Below the pieces are notes generated by a model. That model ran no database searches. It worked only from the letters and a program-made list of their open reading frames with translations, and was not told the origin of the DNA. 50,293 nucleotides of DNA from Solirubrobacterales bacterium (GTDB lineage Bacteria > Actinomycetota > Thermoleophilia > Solirubrobacterales > 70-9): positions 1-50,293 of the forward strand of contig JAGQUQ010000009.1 in the NCBI GenBank assembly GCA_020438425.1. Direction: 5' to 3'. Below are positions 1 through 8,121 of this stretch, piece after piece. Numbering within the stretch: the stretch's first letter is position 1; every line of letters starts with the position of its first letter. Both the position numbers and the translations under genes were made by a program.

Positions 1-403
1 CGTTCACCGTCAGCAGCCCGAGCGTCGGGGGGCAATCGATCAGGATCAGGTCGTAGCGCCGCTTCGGTTCCCGCAGCGCATTTCTCAGGGTCAACTCCCG
101 GCCGATCTTTCCGGCCAGCATCAGCTCTGCCTCGGCAAGGCCCAGGTTGGCCGGGATCACCTCGCCACCGCCCGGTCCGGTGTGAACCGCGTCCACCGCC
201 CGCTCCTGACCGGCGAGCACTTCACCGAGGGTGGGGAAGGCGTCGGCCGGAATGCCGAAGTACTCCGAGAGGTTCCCCTGGGGGTCGGCGTCGATCGCCA
301 GTACTGAAAGCCCGGACCGCCGCAGGCCTTCGGAGAGCGAGCGGGTCAGCGTGGTCTTGCCGGTGCCGCCCTTCTGGGAGAGGATCGCGATGGTCGTGGA
401 CAC
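1..403 (-). CDS. ParA-family ATPase, 5' part (runs off the window)
   Basis: Deviant Walker A P-loop ATPase of the ParA/Soj family, which partitions DNA or positions cell components through ATP-dependent dimers. The N-terminus reads VSTTIAILSQKGGTGKTT, so the signature KGGTGKTT lies at residues 11-18. It is followed by LAIDADPQGNLS (A' motif), and near the window edge by LILIDCPPTLGLL (Walker B region). The C-terminal half is outside the window. GTG at 403 is chosen over the in-frame GTG at 409 because a TAGGGT hexamer lies exactly six bases upstream of 403, as in many other genes here, and there is no ribosome-binding site. No parB or parS is visible, so a chromosomal or accessory role cannot be decided. 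Confidence 0.88.
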   Translation of the reverse strand, partial: MSTTIAILSQKGGTGKTTLTRSLSEGLRRSGLSVLAIDADPQGNLSEYFGIPADAFPTLGEVLAGQERAVDAVHTGPGGGEVIPANLGLAEAELMLAGKIGRELTLRNALREPKRRYDLILIDCPPTLGLLTVN

Positions 404-415
404 CGGCACACCCTA
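404..415 (-). promoter_or_regulatory. Leaderless -10 element of parA-like gene
   Basis: TAGGGT (410-415) is separated by six bases from the GTG start at 403, so transcription should begin at or next to the start codon. No convincing -35 is visible. Confidence 0.5.
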
Positions 416-455
416 TCGCCGCCCGGACCGGGGACAGAGTCCTGGCGACAACCTC

Positions 456-461
456 TAGAAT
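456..461 (+). promoter_or_regulatory. -10 element of SRPBCC gene
   Basis: TAGAAT lies eight bases before the ATG at 470, with no Shine-Dalgarno sequence between. This predicts a leaderless or nearly leaderless mRNA. Confidence 0.45.
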
Positions 462-469
462 CCGCCCCG

Positions 470-979
470 ATGGGTCCCGTTTATGCCGAACTCGACATCG
501 ATGCTCCCCGCGAGGAGATCTTCGAGTATCTGATGGACTTTGACAGCCGTCCGTACCTGTACGGGGACTCGGTCCGGAACTTCCGTCTGCTTCGCCTCGA
601 TTCGCGTGGCGTCGGAGCCGGGGCTCGCTGGCAGTTCAAGCGCAAGAAGGCATGGGCCGACTCGGCGATCGTCGCGGCCGACCCTCCCCGCCGAATTTCC
701 GAGCGGGGCGCCACCGGCAGCTACAACAAGAACCTGACCGGCACCGAGTGGGAGATGGAAGAGACCTCGACCGGCGTGACCCGGGTGCGAATCACTTTCT
801 GGATCGTGCCGAGCGGTTTCTCCAAGGTCCACAACCGGTTGACCGGTGGTGCCAGGTGGCATCGGCGGCGCCTGGCCAAGGCCGGCCAGCGGTTGCGCGA
901 TGCGGTCGAGTCGGGTCGAGCCGAGAAGGTCGAAGTGCCGGTGGCTGGCGGCAACCGGCATGCGACCGGGGTGGCCTGA
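470..979 (+). CDS. SRPBCC (START/polyketide cyclase-like) family protein
   Basis: A 169-residue soluble protein with the START/SRPBCC pattern. It opens with a first strand and helix, AELDIDAPREEIFEYLMD, in which DAPREEIFEYL is the usual first-helix motif, then a run of beta strands containing GAGARWQFKR and TEWEMEE, and a long basic C-terminal helix (residues about 122-150, rich in Arg and Lys). Such proteins bind hydrophobic ligands in a deep cavity. No catalytic residue or ligand can be assigned. It stands alone, divergent from the ParA-like gene. There is no signal peptide, so it should be cytoplasmic. Confidence 0.8.
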   Translation: MGPVYAELDIDAPREEIFEYLMDFDSRPYLYGDSVRNFRLLRLDSRGVGAGARWQFKRKKAWADSAIVAADPPRRISERGATGSYNKNLTGTEWEMEETSTGVTRVRITFWIVPSGFSKVHNRLTGGARWHRRRLAKAGQRLRDAVESGRAEKVEVPVAGGNRHATGVA

Positions 980-1010
980 GAGCCGCTCAGCACGACCCGA
1001 TAAGGCCGAA

Positions 1011-1016
1011 TAGACT
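1011..1016 (+). promoter_or_regulatory. -10 element of lipoprotein gene
   Basis: TAGACT lies eight bases before the ATG at 1025, with no ribosome-binding site between; a near-leaderless arrangement. Confidence 0.45.
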
Positions 1017-1024
1017 CCCGCGCG

Positions 1025-1585
1025 ATGGAAAGAATTTCGAAGAGCAAACTGTTCCGTGGCCTCGTCCTGGCCTTCGTGGTAGCGATCTCCGGCTTTGCGC
1101 TTGCCGCCTGTGGCGCGAACCATGAGGAGAAGGAAGGAATCGTCGAGGGCGAGCCCGTCCACCTGGGCAGCCTCGAGTACAACGTTCTCTTCACCCGGCC
1201 CCTCAACATCAATGACGTCGAGGATGCCGAGTACCTGGTCGGCAAGCAGGAAGCTCCCGCCAACAAGGTCTGGATTGGCGTCTTCGTGAAGATCCACAAC
1301 ACCTCCGAAGACGATGCGCATCAGATCCCGGAAAGCTTCCAGGTCGAGACGACCAGCGGCAGGAAGTACACGAACATTCCCAGCGAGAGCATCTATGCGC
1401 TCCAGCCCGGTTCCACGCTCGAGCCGGAAGGCAACATCCCGGTGATCGATTCGACCGCCCAGGTCGGCCCGATTCAGGCCTCGATGCTGCTCTTCCTGAT
1501 GGATCGCGAATCGACCGAGCAGCGCCCGGTCAAGCTGATCATCGAGGGTGAAGACGGCCCCGCAACGGTCGACCTCGACCTCTAG
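1025..1585 (+). CDS. Secreted lipoprotein with DUF4352-like domain
   Basis: A 186-residue exported lipoprotein. Residues 1-29 form a lipoprotein signal peptide: basic start, hydrophobic stretch LVLAFVVAISGFALA and lipobox LAAC with Cys29. The mature part (about residues 45-185) has an immunoglobulin-like pattern of strands: VHLGSLEYNV, VWIGVFVKIHNTSED, FQVETTSGRKYTN and a late hydrophobic LLFLM strand. This matches the extracytoplasmic DUF4352/telomeric-repeat-like family of Gram-positive bacteria. The role is unknown. Its 3' end overlaps the following small membrane protein gene, suggesting co-expression. The domain name is from pattern recognition only. Confidence 0.75.
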   Translation: MERISKSKLFRGLVLAFVVAISGFALAACGANHEEKEGIVEGEPVHLGSLEYNVLFTRPLNINDVEDAEYLVGKQEAPANKVWIGVFVKIHNTSEDDAHQIPESFQVETTSGRKYTNIPSESIYALQPGSTLEPEGNIPVIDSTAQVGPIQASMLLFLMDRESTEQRPVKLIIEGEDGPATVDLDL

Positions 1586-1919
1586 CCGAATCAGGCTGGA
1601 GGAGTACGGACCGGCGCTAGTCGGTCAGGTTCTCGCGGGAGTGGGAGCCGCCTTGGCTCTGCTAGGGCCGTTCTCGGACGTCGTCGCCGGCATCGGCATC
1701 GCGATCCTGATCGTGGGCGTGGTTCTCTCGGCCCCGGCCGGCGGCCAGCCCGGTCCGGTCATCAGTGATTGGTGGTCGATCCTCGCGATCGCCGCCCTCG
1801 CCACCCTGATCGGCTTCGGCCTCGCATTCTGGCTCGCCACCCCGGGCGGAATAATCCTCACCGCCGGCGCCGTCACCTCCCTCACCGCAGTCTTCTTCGG
1901 CACCCCCGTCCGCCCTTAG
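1548..1919 (+). CDS. Small membrane protein, function unknown
   Basis: Up to 123 residues. After an unconserved-looking N-terminus come three hydrophobic segments: VLAGVGAALALLGPFSDVVAGIGIAILIVGVVL (two closely spaced helices), then ILAIAALATLIGFGLAFWLA and a last GGIILTAGAVTSLTAVFF. The start is uncertain. GTG at 1548 overlaps the lipoprotein gene by 38 bases. The strong purine run GGAGGAG at 1598-1604 has no start codon at the right distance in this frame. GTG at 1641 would remove part of the first helix. No family is recognised. Position suggests it works with, or is only co-transcribed with, the lipoprotein. Confidence 0.55.
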   Translation: MKTAPQRSTSTSSRIRLEEYGPALVGQVLAGVGAALALLGPFSDVVAGIGIAILIVGVVLSAPAGGQPGPVISDWWSILAIAALATLIGFGLAFWLATPGGIILTAGAVTSLTAVFFGTPVRP

Positions 1920-1928
1920 AGTCGGGTA

Positions 1929-2027
1929 GCTGCGGGGTCGGGTGGGCATCGCCGGGACACTCAGGAGTAGCGGAGCCGGAGGCGGAGCGCATCCCGCGTC
2001 CCGGCGATGCCCACCCGACCCCGCAGC
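1929..2027. terminator. 30-bp perfect inverted repeat between convergent genes
   Basis: Arms 1929-1958 and 1998-2027 are exact reverse complements over 30 bases, separated by 39 bases. The element sits between the 3' ends of the small membrane gene (+) and the PBP gene (-), so a bidirectional hairpin terminator is the simplest reading. There is no T tract. The arm is longer than needed for a terminator, so a mobile palindromic element is an alternative. Confidence 0.6.
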
Positions 2028-2041
2028 GCAAACGCCCGGAA

Positions 2042-3772
2042 CTACAGGCCGTCGGAAAGGATGGCGCCGGCGATCGGGGCGGCGACGGTGCCGCCGTCGC
2101 CGGAGGCGTTGATGATCATCACGGCGACCGCCAGCTTCGGCTTGTCGGAGGGGGCGAAGCCGGCGAACCAGGCGTCCTCGAGCAGGATGTCGTTGCCTTC
2201 CGCGTCGACCTCGCCGCTGGGCGCGACCTCGGCGGTGCCGGTCTTGCCGGCCACCTGGCCTTCGGAGATCGCCGCCGCCGGTCCGGTGCCGGAAGTGACC
2301 ACGGCCACCATCAGGTCGGCCACCGTTGCGGCGATCTTCGGGCTGGTCACCTTGACCGGACCCGATTCCGGCTGGAGCTCCGGCTCCCGGGTGATCGGGG
2401 TCGGCAGTGAAACGCCCCGGTTGGCGATCGCCTGGGCGACGCTGGCCATCAGGAGCGGAGTCGCCTGGACCAGGCCCTGGCCGATTCCGGAGACGGCAAG
2501 GTCGCTGTCGTACTCGTCGGCTTCCGGAACGGTCGGGATCGGGGGGTTGACCCGGGCGAGGCTGGCGGCATCCCAGACCTGCGGCGGCCGGTTGAAGCCG
2601 AACTTCTCGGCCGTCGCGGTGAAGTGTTCGGGGCCGACCTGCTCGGCCAGCGGCGCGAAGACCGAATTGCATGAATTGGCGAAGGTCTCGGTGAAGGTGC
2701 CGCCACAGACCTCGCCGTGAGCGTTCTGGATCATCCGGCCGTCACCGGGGGCCTCGGTCACGTAGTCGTAGGAGGAATCCAGGGTCGCGGCCCCGGTCTC
2801 GAGGGCAGCGGTCGCGGTCACGATCTTCATCGTCGAACCCGGGGGCTGCAGAATCGAGTAGGCCGAACCAGCCAGCGCCTTGACGAAGCCCTTCTTCGCG
2901 TCGAGCACGGCCACGCCGCCGGAGACGCCGCCGAGGTTGGCGACGGCGGAGTTCTGGAGGTCGGGATCGATGGTCGTCTTGAGCGGCTTGGCCGGGGCCG
3001 GCTCGCCGCTGCCGAGTTCCCGGCCTTCGCCATCGGTTCCGCCTTCGATCGGTTTGGCGAACAGGGTGCCACCCGGGGTGCCGGTCAGGCGGGCGTTGAA
3101 GGCGAGCTCGAGGCCGCTCACCCCGGTCGTCTGACCCGGCTCGTAGCCGAGAGCGATGCTGTTCAGGTCGGCCGCTTCGTCTTCCGGGGTGCCGGTCACA
3201 CCGGTCACGTCGATCATCGAATCGCCGAGCGGATACTCGCGGGCGTCGGTCGGGCCTTCGGCCATCACCTGACCGTCGTCGGCGAGGATCTTTGCCCGGT
3301 TCGGAAGTTTCGTGGTCCGGGTCAGTTCCTCGCCGAGCTCGAGGCCGGGGAAGAGCAGACTGTTCTGCCAGGCGATCCCGTCGCTGCCGAAGGTGAACTC
3401 GAGCGGCTGCTCGATCTGGCCGAAAGCGAGCGTGTTGGCCTTGACCGGGACCTCTGCATTGGTTTCGTCTCCCTCGGCATCCGAACCCTCCAATGACTGG
3501 AGCGTCGCCTCGGCCTCGGCTTCCTCGTAACGCTGGACGAATCGCTCGAGCGAGATGCCTTCCTGCGACTTGGTGCTGAGCATTTCGTACATGCCTTGGT
3601 GGTCGCCGTCCTTCCAGGCGTCGACGTAACTTTCGGCGGCATCCCGGTTGGGGGATCCGGGGCATCCCTGAACCGCGCCGACGATGAAAGCGACCAGCGC
3701 GACTCCGACCAGAGGCAGTGCCCTCGTCTTGAGTCTTCTCTGCCTTTCCTGGCGTGAAGGCGGACGCCCCAT
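2042..3772 (-). CDS. Class B penicillin-binding protein (peptidoglycan transpeptidase)
   Basis: A 576-residue membrane-anchored DD-transpeptidase that cross-links peptidoglycan outside the membrane. Residues 17-36 form the single N-terminal membrane segment, ending in GAVQGC, which resembles a lipobox. Residues about 44-140 look like an NTF2-like MecA_N domain (AAESYVDAWKDGDHQGMYE). A dimerisation-type region follows. The catalytic motifs are all present: S313-T-M-K316, S367-C-N369 and K510-T-G512. ATG at 3772 is chosen because the reading frame upstream of it has no PBP features and runs into the divergent marP-like gene. TATTTT at 3782-3787 lies nine bases upstream and may be its -10. PbpA/PBP2-type, exact paralogue unclear. 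Confidence 0.9.
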   Translation of the reverse strand: MGRPPSRQERQRRLKTRALPLVGVALVAFIVGAVQGCPGSPNRDAAESYVDAWKDGDHQGMYEMLSTKSQEGISLERFVQRYEEAEAEATLQSLEGSDAEGDETNAEVPVKANTLAFGQIEQPLEFTFGSDGIAWQNSLLFPGLELGEELTRTTKLPNRAKILADDGQVMAEGPTDAREYPLGDSMIDVTGVTGTPEDEAADLNSIALGYEPGQTTGVSGLELAFNARLTGTPGGTLFAKPIEGGTDGEGRELGSGEPAPAKPLKTTIDPDLQNSAVANLGGVSGGVAVLDAKKGFVKALAGSAYSILQPPGSTMKIVTATAALETGAATLDSSYDYVTEAPGDGRMIQNAHGEVCGGTFTETFANSCNSVFAPLAEQVGPEHFTATAEKFGFNRPPQVWDAASLARVNPPIPTVPEADEYDSDLAVSGIGQGLVQATPLLMASVAQAIANRGVSLPTPITREPELQPESGPVKVTSPKIAATVADLMVAVVTSGTGPAAAISEGQVAGKTGTAEVAPSGEVDAEGNDILLEDAWFAGFAPSDKPKLAVAVMIINASGDGGTVAAPIAGAILSDGL

Positions 3773-3781
3773 CAGGCCTGA

Positions 3782-3787
3782 AAAATA
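3782..3787 (-). promoter_or_regulatory. Possible -10 element of PBP gene
   Basis: TATTTT on the minus strand, nine bases before the ATG at 3772, in the short divergent region shared with the marP-like gene. Confidence 0.35.
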
Positions 3788-3841
3788 TCGTGGTCGTCGG
3801 TGGCATGAACTGCTGGCTGCCCTTCCCGCGTCGCTGAAGGC

Positions 3842-3847
3842 TAGATT
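3842..3847 (+). promoter_or_regulatory. Leaderless -10 element of marP-like gene
   Basis: TAGATT is exactly six bases before the GTG at 3854, with no ribosome-binding site. Confidence 0.5.
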
Positions 3848-3853
3848 GGCCGC

Positions 3854-4996
3854 GTGACACCGCTCGATTGGGGCATCGCAGCCTTCACCTTTTTTCTCGC
3901 CCTCTGGGGGTTCCGGCAGGGTCTGATCGTGGGTGCTCTCGGCCTGGCCGGGCTGGTCGGGGGCGCGATTCTGGGGTCCCGCCTGGCACCCGTGTTTCTC
4001 GACCACGGATCCAACTCCCCCTATGCCCCGATGGCGGCCCTGGTCGGCGCGATCGTGATCGGGTCGATCACCCTGGCACTCGCGGTGACGCTGGGCGAGC
4101 GGGTCCGTGATTCCGCGGTTCGCCATCCCTTCTGGGAGGTGATCGACGGAATCGGCGGGGCGATGCTGATCGCCGCGATCGGCCTCGGGATCGTCTGGGT
4201 CCTTGCCGCGGCCGCCGTCTACTACCCGAGCTCGGACGGCCTCCGGCGGGATGTGCAGAACTCGCTTCTGGTCGGCGCCGTAAACGACTTGATGCCGCCC
4301 TCGGGGCCGCTGATGCAGGCACTTCACCGGATCGACCCGGTGCCGCAGTTCGCGTCTTCCCCGGGTGAGATCGCCCGTCCGGATGTGGGCACGGGCAGCG
4401 AGGCGGCCGTTCGCGAAGCCGCCAACTCGGTGGTCAAGGTGTCGGGGACCTGCCAGGGCTTCGGGATCATGGGCTCGGGCTGGGCGGTCGGTCCCGACAC
4501 CTTCGTCACCAACGCCCACGTGGTCGCCGGCCAGGATGACACCAGGATCGAGACCAATGACGGCCAGAGTGCCTCGGCCACTCCGATCGCCTACAGCCCG
4601 AGGAATGACATCGCGATCCTGCGGGCCGACCTCGACGTTCCGGCCCTGCCCGCGCTGGCCCGGGCCCCGCGGGGTACTGCCGCCGCGGTGATCGGGTACC
4701 CGAACGACGGACCGCTGACAATCACCCCGGCCCGGGCCGGCCAGACCCGCCTGCTGCTCGGCGACGATGCCTACGGGTCAGGGCCCTTCGAGCGGCTGAT
4801 GCTGACCCTGCGCGGGTCGGTCCGTCACGGAAATTCCGGCGGGCCGCTGGTCGATGCCGAGGGCAGGGTGCTGGGAACCGTCTTTGCCGCCACCACCGAG
4901 GGCCCGGCCGGCGGCCTGGCGATCCCGAACCGCGTCCTGGCCCGGATCAGCAATCAGGCGACCGGCGAGGAAGTAGACACGGGCGCCTGTGCCTGA
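3854..4996 (+). CDS. MarP-like membrane-anchored serine protease (CvpA + trypsin-like)
   Basis: A 380-residue protein with the architecture of mycobacterial MarP (acid-resistance protease). About four membrane helices of the CvpA/colicin V type (residues 5-125, e.g. LIVGALGLAGLVGGAIL and AALVGAIVIGSITLALAV) are followed by an extracytoplasmic chymotrypsin-like domain (about 180-375). The triad is visible: His222 in TNAHVV, Asp252 in NDIAIL and Ser328 in GNSGGP. Cys200 and Cys379 flank the protease domain, where MarP has a regulatory disulfide, so redox control is plausible. In mycobacteria MarP acts on cell-wall hydrolases. Here it is divergent from a PBP gene, which fits a cell-envelope role. 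Confidence 0.88.
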   Translation: MTPLDWGIAAFTFFLALWGFRQGLIVGALGLAGLVGGAILGSRLAPVFLDHGSNSPYAPMAALVGAIVIGSITLALAVTLGERVRDSAVRHPFWEVIDGIGGAMLIAAIGLGIVWVLAAAAVYYPSSDGLRRDVQNSLLVGAVNDLMPPSGPLMQALHRIDPVPQFASSPGEIARPDVGTGSEAAVREAANSVVKVSGTCQGFGIMGSGWAVGPDTFVTNAHVVAGQDDTRIETNDGQSASATPIAYSPRNDIAILRADLDVPALPALARAPRGTAAAVIGYPNDGPLTITPARAGQTRLLLGDDAYGSGPFERLMLTLRGSVRHGNSGGPLVDAEGRVLGTVFAATTEGPAGGLAIPNRVLARISNQATGEEVDTGACA

Positions 4997-5043
4997 CCGC
5001 GCCCCTGAGCCGGAATTCGTGCTTTCCCACAGTTCGGCTCCGC

Positions 5044-5049
5044 TAAAGT
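5044..5049 (+). promoter_or_regulatory. -10 element of hxlR-type gene
   Basis: TAAAGT lies nine bases before the GTG at 5059, with no good ribosome-binding site; probably a very short or absent leader. Confidence 0.4.
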
Positions 5050-5058
5050 GAAAGAACG

Positions 5059-5430
5059 GTGACCGGTTCAACCGCAAACTGGCAGACGGCCGAAGGCCGA
5101 ACTCCGCGACCGGCCCTGACCGAGGTCTGCCCCCACTTCCACGCGGCGATCGAGTTGATCGGCAAGCGTTGGAGCGGCGCGATCATCTGGGCGCTCTCCG
5201 ACGGGCCGCTCCGTTTCGCCGAGTTGAAGCGCTCGATTCCGGGGCTCTCGGACCGCCTGCTTTCCCAGCGCCTGCGGGAACTCGAAGACGCGGGCCTGAT
5301 GGCCCGCGAAGTCGAGAACGACCCCCAGGTGAAGGTGACCTACAGCCTGACCGAGATGGGGGAGGGCCTCAGACCGGCAGTCCTGGCTCTACGGGAGTGG
5401 GCTTGCCGGTGGCAGGAGGATCTTCCGTAA
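5059..5430 (+). CDS. HxlR-family winged-helix transcriptional regulator
   Basis: A 123-residue regulator. It carries the family signature: conserved Cys24 in TEVCPHF, then [13 protein letters not shown], the recognition region [21 protein letters not shown] and wing residues around [14 protein letters not shown]. HxlR proteins are dimeric, and many sense electrophiles or redox state through the N-terminal Cys. The 3' end overlaps the 3' end of the convergent cysA gene by 62 bases, so both transcripts share antisense sequence. The target is not evident; there is no divergent partner gene, and sulfate transport is only a positional guess. Confidence 0.88.
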   Translation: MTGSTANWQTAEGRTPRPALTEVCPHFHAAIELIGKRWSGAIIWALSDGPLRFAELKRSIPGLSDRLLSQRLRELEDAGLMAREVENDPQVKVTYSLTEMGEGLRPAVLALREWACRWQEDLP

Positions 5431-6451
5431 CGGCGCTTTCGAGCGCCCCGGTGTCCTCGCGGGTGACCGCATCCGGCTTTGGCTTCACCCAGGCGGTGTC
5501 GCCAGGCTCCAGATTGAGGGTCTCGAGTTCGGACCTCGTGAGCTGGGCCCAGACCTCGCGCTTGTCCGGCACGGTGAGCATCTCGATCCGGCCCGAGAAC
5601 CCGAGCCTGACCACCCGATCCACCTCGACCTCGGTCGCTCCCTCAGCCTTCACGGGGAGGACTTCGGTGTCGTGGGGCCGCACCAGCCGGCCGCCGATGC
5701 TGTTGACCTCGCCGACGAAGCCCATCACGAAATCGTTGACGGGGGTGTCGTAGAGCTCGGTCGCGGTACCGGTCTGCTCGATCTGGCCTTCGTTCATGAC
5801 CACGATCTGCTGGGCGATGTCCATCGCCTCTTCCTGGTCGTGGGTGACGAAGATCGTGGTCACGTGGACCTCGTCGTGGAGGCGCCTCAGCCAGGACCTG
5901 AGGTCCTTCCTGACCTTGGCGTCGAGCGCACCGAACGGCTCGTCGAGCAGCAGCACGGTCGGCTCGACCGCGAGTGCCCGGGCCAGGGCCATGCGCTGGC
6001 GCTGGCCGCCCGAGAGCTGTGACGGATAGCGCCCGCCGAGTCCGGTCAGCTGGACCAGGTCGATCAGTTCGTTTACCTGCTTCTTTACCTCGGCCTTGGG
6101 ACGCTTGCGAACCTTTGGTCCGAAAGCGATGTTCTCGAAGACCGTCATGTGCTTGAAGGCTGCGTAGTGCTGGAAGACGAAACCGACGTTGCGGTTTCGC
6201 ACCGGCTTTCCGGTCTGATCCTCGCCCGAGATGAAGATCTTGCCCTCGCTCGGAACTTCGAGACCGGCGATCGCCCGGAGCAGGGTCGACTTGCCGGAGC
6301 CACTCGGACCGAGCAGGGCGGTCATCGAGCCGTCGGGCACGCTCAGGTTTACGTTGCTGAGTGCCTGGAAGTCTCCGAACTGCTTCGAGACGTCGACGAC
6401 CTCGATGCCGTTCTCGACCGGGACTTCGGTCTGGTTCTTGGCAGCGGCCAT
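5369..6451 (-). CDS. cysA: Sulfate/thiosulfate ABC transporter ATPase CysA
   Basis: A 360-residue ATPase driving sulfate import, the fourth gene of the sbp-cysT-cysW-cysA operon. Motifs: Walker [10 protein letters not shown] (48-56), Q-loop in [12 protein letters not shown] (about 93-104, wording typical of CysA), signature LSGGQ (146-150), Walker [13 protein letters not shown] (166-177) and switch His204. A C-terminal TOBE-like regulatory region covers about residues 240-335, followed by a proline-rich tail. It overlaps cysW by one base (TAATG). Its last 62 bases overlap the hxlR-type gene on the other strand. Confidence 0.95.
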   Translation of the reverse strand: MAAAKNQTEVPVENGIEVVDVSKQFGDFQALSNVNLSVPDGSMTALLGPSGSGKSTLLRAIAGLEVPSEGKIFISGEDQTGKPVRNRNVGFVFQHYAAFKHMTVFENIAFGPKVRKRPKAEVKKQVNELIDLVQLTGLGGRYPSQLSGGQRQRMALARALAVEPTVLLLDEPFGALDAKVRKDLRSWLRRLHDEVHVTTIFVTHDQEEAMDIAQQIVVMNEGQIEQTGTATELYDTPVNDFVMGFVGEVNSIGGRLVRPHDTEVLPVKAEGATEVEVDRVVRLGFSGRIEMLTVPDKREVWAQLTRSELETLNLEPGDTAWVKPKPDAVTREDTGALESAVTEDPPATGKPTPVEPGLPV

Positions 6452-7257
6452 TATTCGTCGTTCTCCTTGCGTCGCATCAGGTTCATTGCAAGCAGCGTCG
6501 CCAGGGCGATCACCGCGAGGATCAGGGAGGAGGTGTACGCCCCCACCGAATGGAAAGTCTCGAACTGCTTCTGGACGTAGAGCGGCAGGGTCTCGGTCTG
6601 ACCGGAGATCTTGCCCGAGACCACGCTCACCGCTCCGAACTCGCCGAGCGCCCGGGCCATTGTCAGGACCACGCCGTAGGAAACGCCCCAGCGGATCGCC
6701 GGCAGGGTGATCCTCCAGAAGGTGTTCCAGGATCCGCTGCCGAGGGTTTCGGCCGCCTTCTCCTGGTCGTCGCCGATCTCCTGAAGCACCGGCACGACCT
6801 CACGTGCCACGAAGGGCAGCGAGACGAACACGACCGCGATCACGATGCCGGGGGTCGAGAAGATCACCTGGATTCCGAGGTCCATCAACGGCTGGCCGAA
6901 CCAGCCGCTGGTGCCGTAGACCAGGACCAGCGAAAGTCCGACCACGATCGGCGAGATCGCGAACGGCATGTCGATCAGGGCGTTGATGATGCCCTTGCCG
7001 CGCATGTTGCTGCGGACCAGGAGGAGCGCGCAGGCGATGCCAAAGACCGTGTTGAGCGGCACCGCGATCGCCACGGTGAGCAGGGTCAGCTTGAGGGCGG
7101 CGATCGAGTCCGGCTCGGTGATCGAGTCGAGGACGGGTTGTATTCCTTCGCTGAAGGTCTCGATCATCATGTAGCCGAGCGGGATCACCAGCAGCAGAGC
7201 CAGGTAGGCCAGCGCGATGTAGCGCAGCCCCCAGCGTGTGAGTCGTTCACCGGTCAT
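6451..7257 (-). CDS. cysW: Sulfate ABC transporter permease CysW
   Basis: A 268-residue inner-membrane permease of the MetI family with about six membrane helices. Residues around 165-190 carry the EAA loop ([20 protein letters not shown]) that contacts CysA. The opening [19 protein letters not shown] is usual for CysW. The start is an ATG that overlaps the cysT 3' end by 11 bases, and the stop overlaps the cysA start by one base. It pairs with CysT to form the channel. Confidence 0.93.
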   Translation of the reverse strand: MTGERLTRWGLRYIALAYLALLLVIPLGYMMIETFSEGIQPVLDSITEPDSIAALKLTLLTVAIAVPLNTVFGIACALLLVRSNMRGKGIINALIDMPFAISPIVVGLSLVLVYGTSGWFGQPLMDLGIQVIFSTPGIVIAVVFVSLPFVAREVVPVLQEIGDDQEKAAETLGSGSWNTFWRITLPAIRWGVSYGVVLTMARALGEFGAVSVVSGKISGQTETLPLYVQKQFETFHSVGAYTSSLILAVIALATLLAMNLMRRKENDE

Positions 7258-8092
7258 GGCGGAGCCCCCATCGTTGGGCCAGCGTCACGCTGGCGAGCAG
7301 AGCCAGGGAGATCGCAAGCAGAACCACGGAGACCGCCGAAGCGGAGGCCAGGCGGTCGAACTCGATCTGCCCCCTGATGTAAACCGAGGCGACCTCGGTC
7401 TGGAAGGGAATGTTGCCCGAGACCAGCACCAGCGAGCCGAACTCGCCGAGCGCGCGGGCGAAGGCGAGCGCGACCCCGGTCGCGATGCCGGGCGCGAGGT
7501 TGGGGAAGATCACCCGGCGGAAGATCAGCCACTTGCGGGCGCCGAGTGATTCGGCCGCGGCCTCCATGTCACGGTCCAGCGAGAGCAGGAGCGGCTGAAC
7601 CGCCCTGACCACGAAGGGCAGCGTCACGAAGAGCAGGGCGACCACGATCGCCGGTTTGGTGAAGGCGAGGTGGATCCCGAGCGGACTGTCGGCGCCGTAG
7701 ACCGTGAGCAGGATCAGGCTGGCCACGATGGTCGGCAGGGCGAAGGGGAGGTCGATTATCGAGTTGATGACCCTCTGCCCGGGGAACTTGTCACGGACCA
7801 GAACCCAGGCGATCAGGGTGCCCATCACCGCGTTGATCACGACCACGATCAGGGAACAGATCACCGTCAGTTTCAGTGCGGCGACCGACTGGGGTGCCGA
7901 GACCGCATCCCAGAAGCCGCTGATCCCGTCTTCGAAGGCCTTGCTGGTGATTGCCACGATCGGCAACAGCACCATGATCCCCAGGTAGGTGACGACCAGG
8001 CCCTTGTTCAGAGCCTGGCCGGCCCCGGGAAGCCTGAAGATGGCTTTCCGGGGCCGGGGTTCCCGAGCGTCGATTGTTGTTACTTCACTCAA
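7247..8092 (-). CDS. cysT: Sulfate ABC transporter permease CysT (CysU)
   Basis: A 281-residue permease, partner of CysW. It has six predicted membrane helices after a basic N-terminus (about residues 1-28). The EAA-type loop is AAESLGARKWLIFRRVIFPN. The segment DLPFALPTIVASLILL is characteristic of CysT. It is preceded by the binding-protein gene with a 29-base gap and overlaps cysW by 11 bases, so the four genes form one transcription unit. Confidence 0.93.
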   Translation of the reverse strand: MSEVTTIDAREPRPRKAIFRLPGAGQALNKGLVVTYLGIMVLLPIVAITSKAFEDGISGFWDAVSAPQSVAALKLTVICSLIVVVINAVMGTLIAWVLVRDKFPGQRVINSIIDLPFALPTIVASLILLTVYGADSPLGIHLAFTKPAIVVALLFVTLPFVVRAVQPLLLSLDRDMEAAAESLGARKWLIFRRVIFPNLAPGIATGVALAFARALGEFGSLVLVSGNIPFQTEVASVYIRGQIEFDRLASASAVSVVLLAISLALLASVTLAQRWGLRHDR

Positions 8093-8121
8093 GTGAACTG
8101 CTCCAGGTACTCGCGGCGGGT

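Noticed and set aside
3773..4519. Upstream extension of the PBP reading frame (about 249 codons)
   Set aside because: It is antisense to the marP-like gene, has no PBP features and would lie before the natural membrane anchor.
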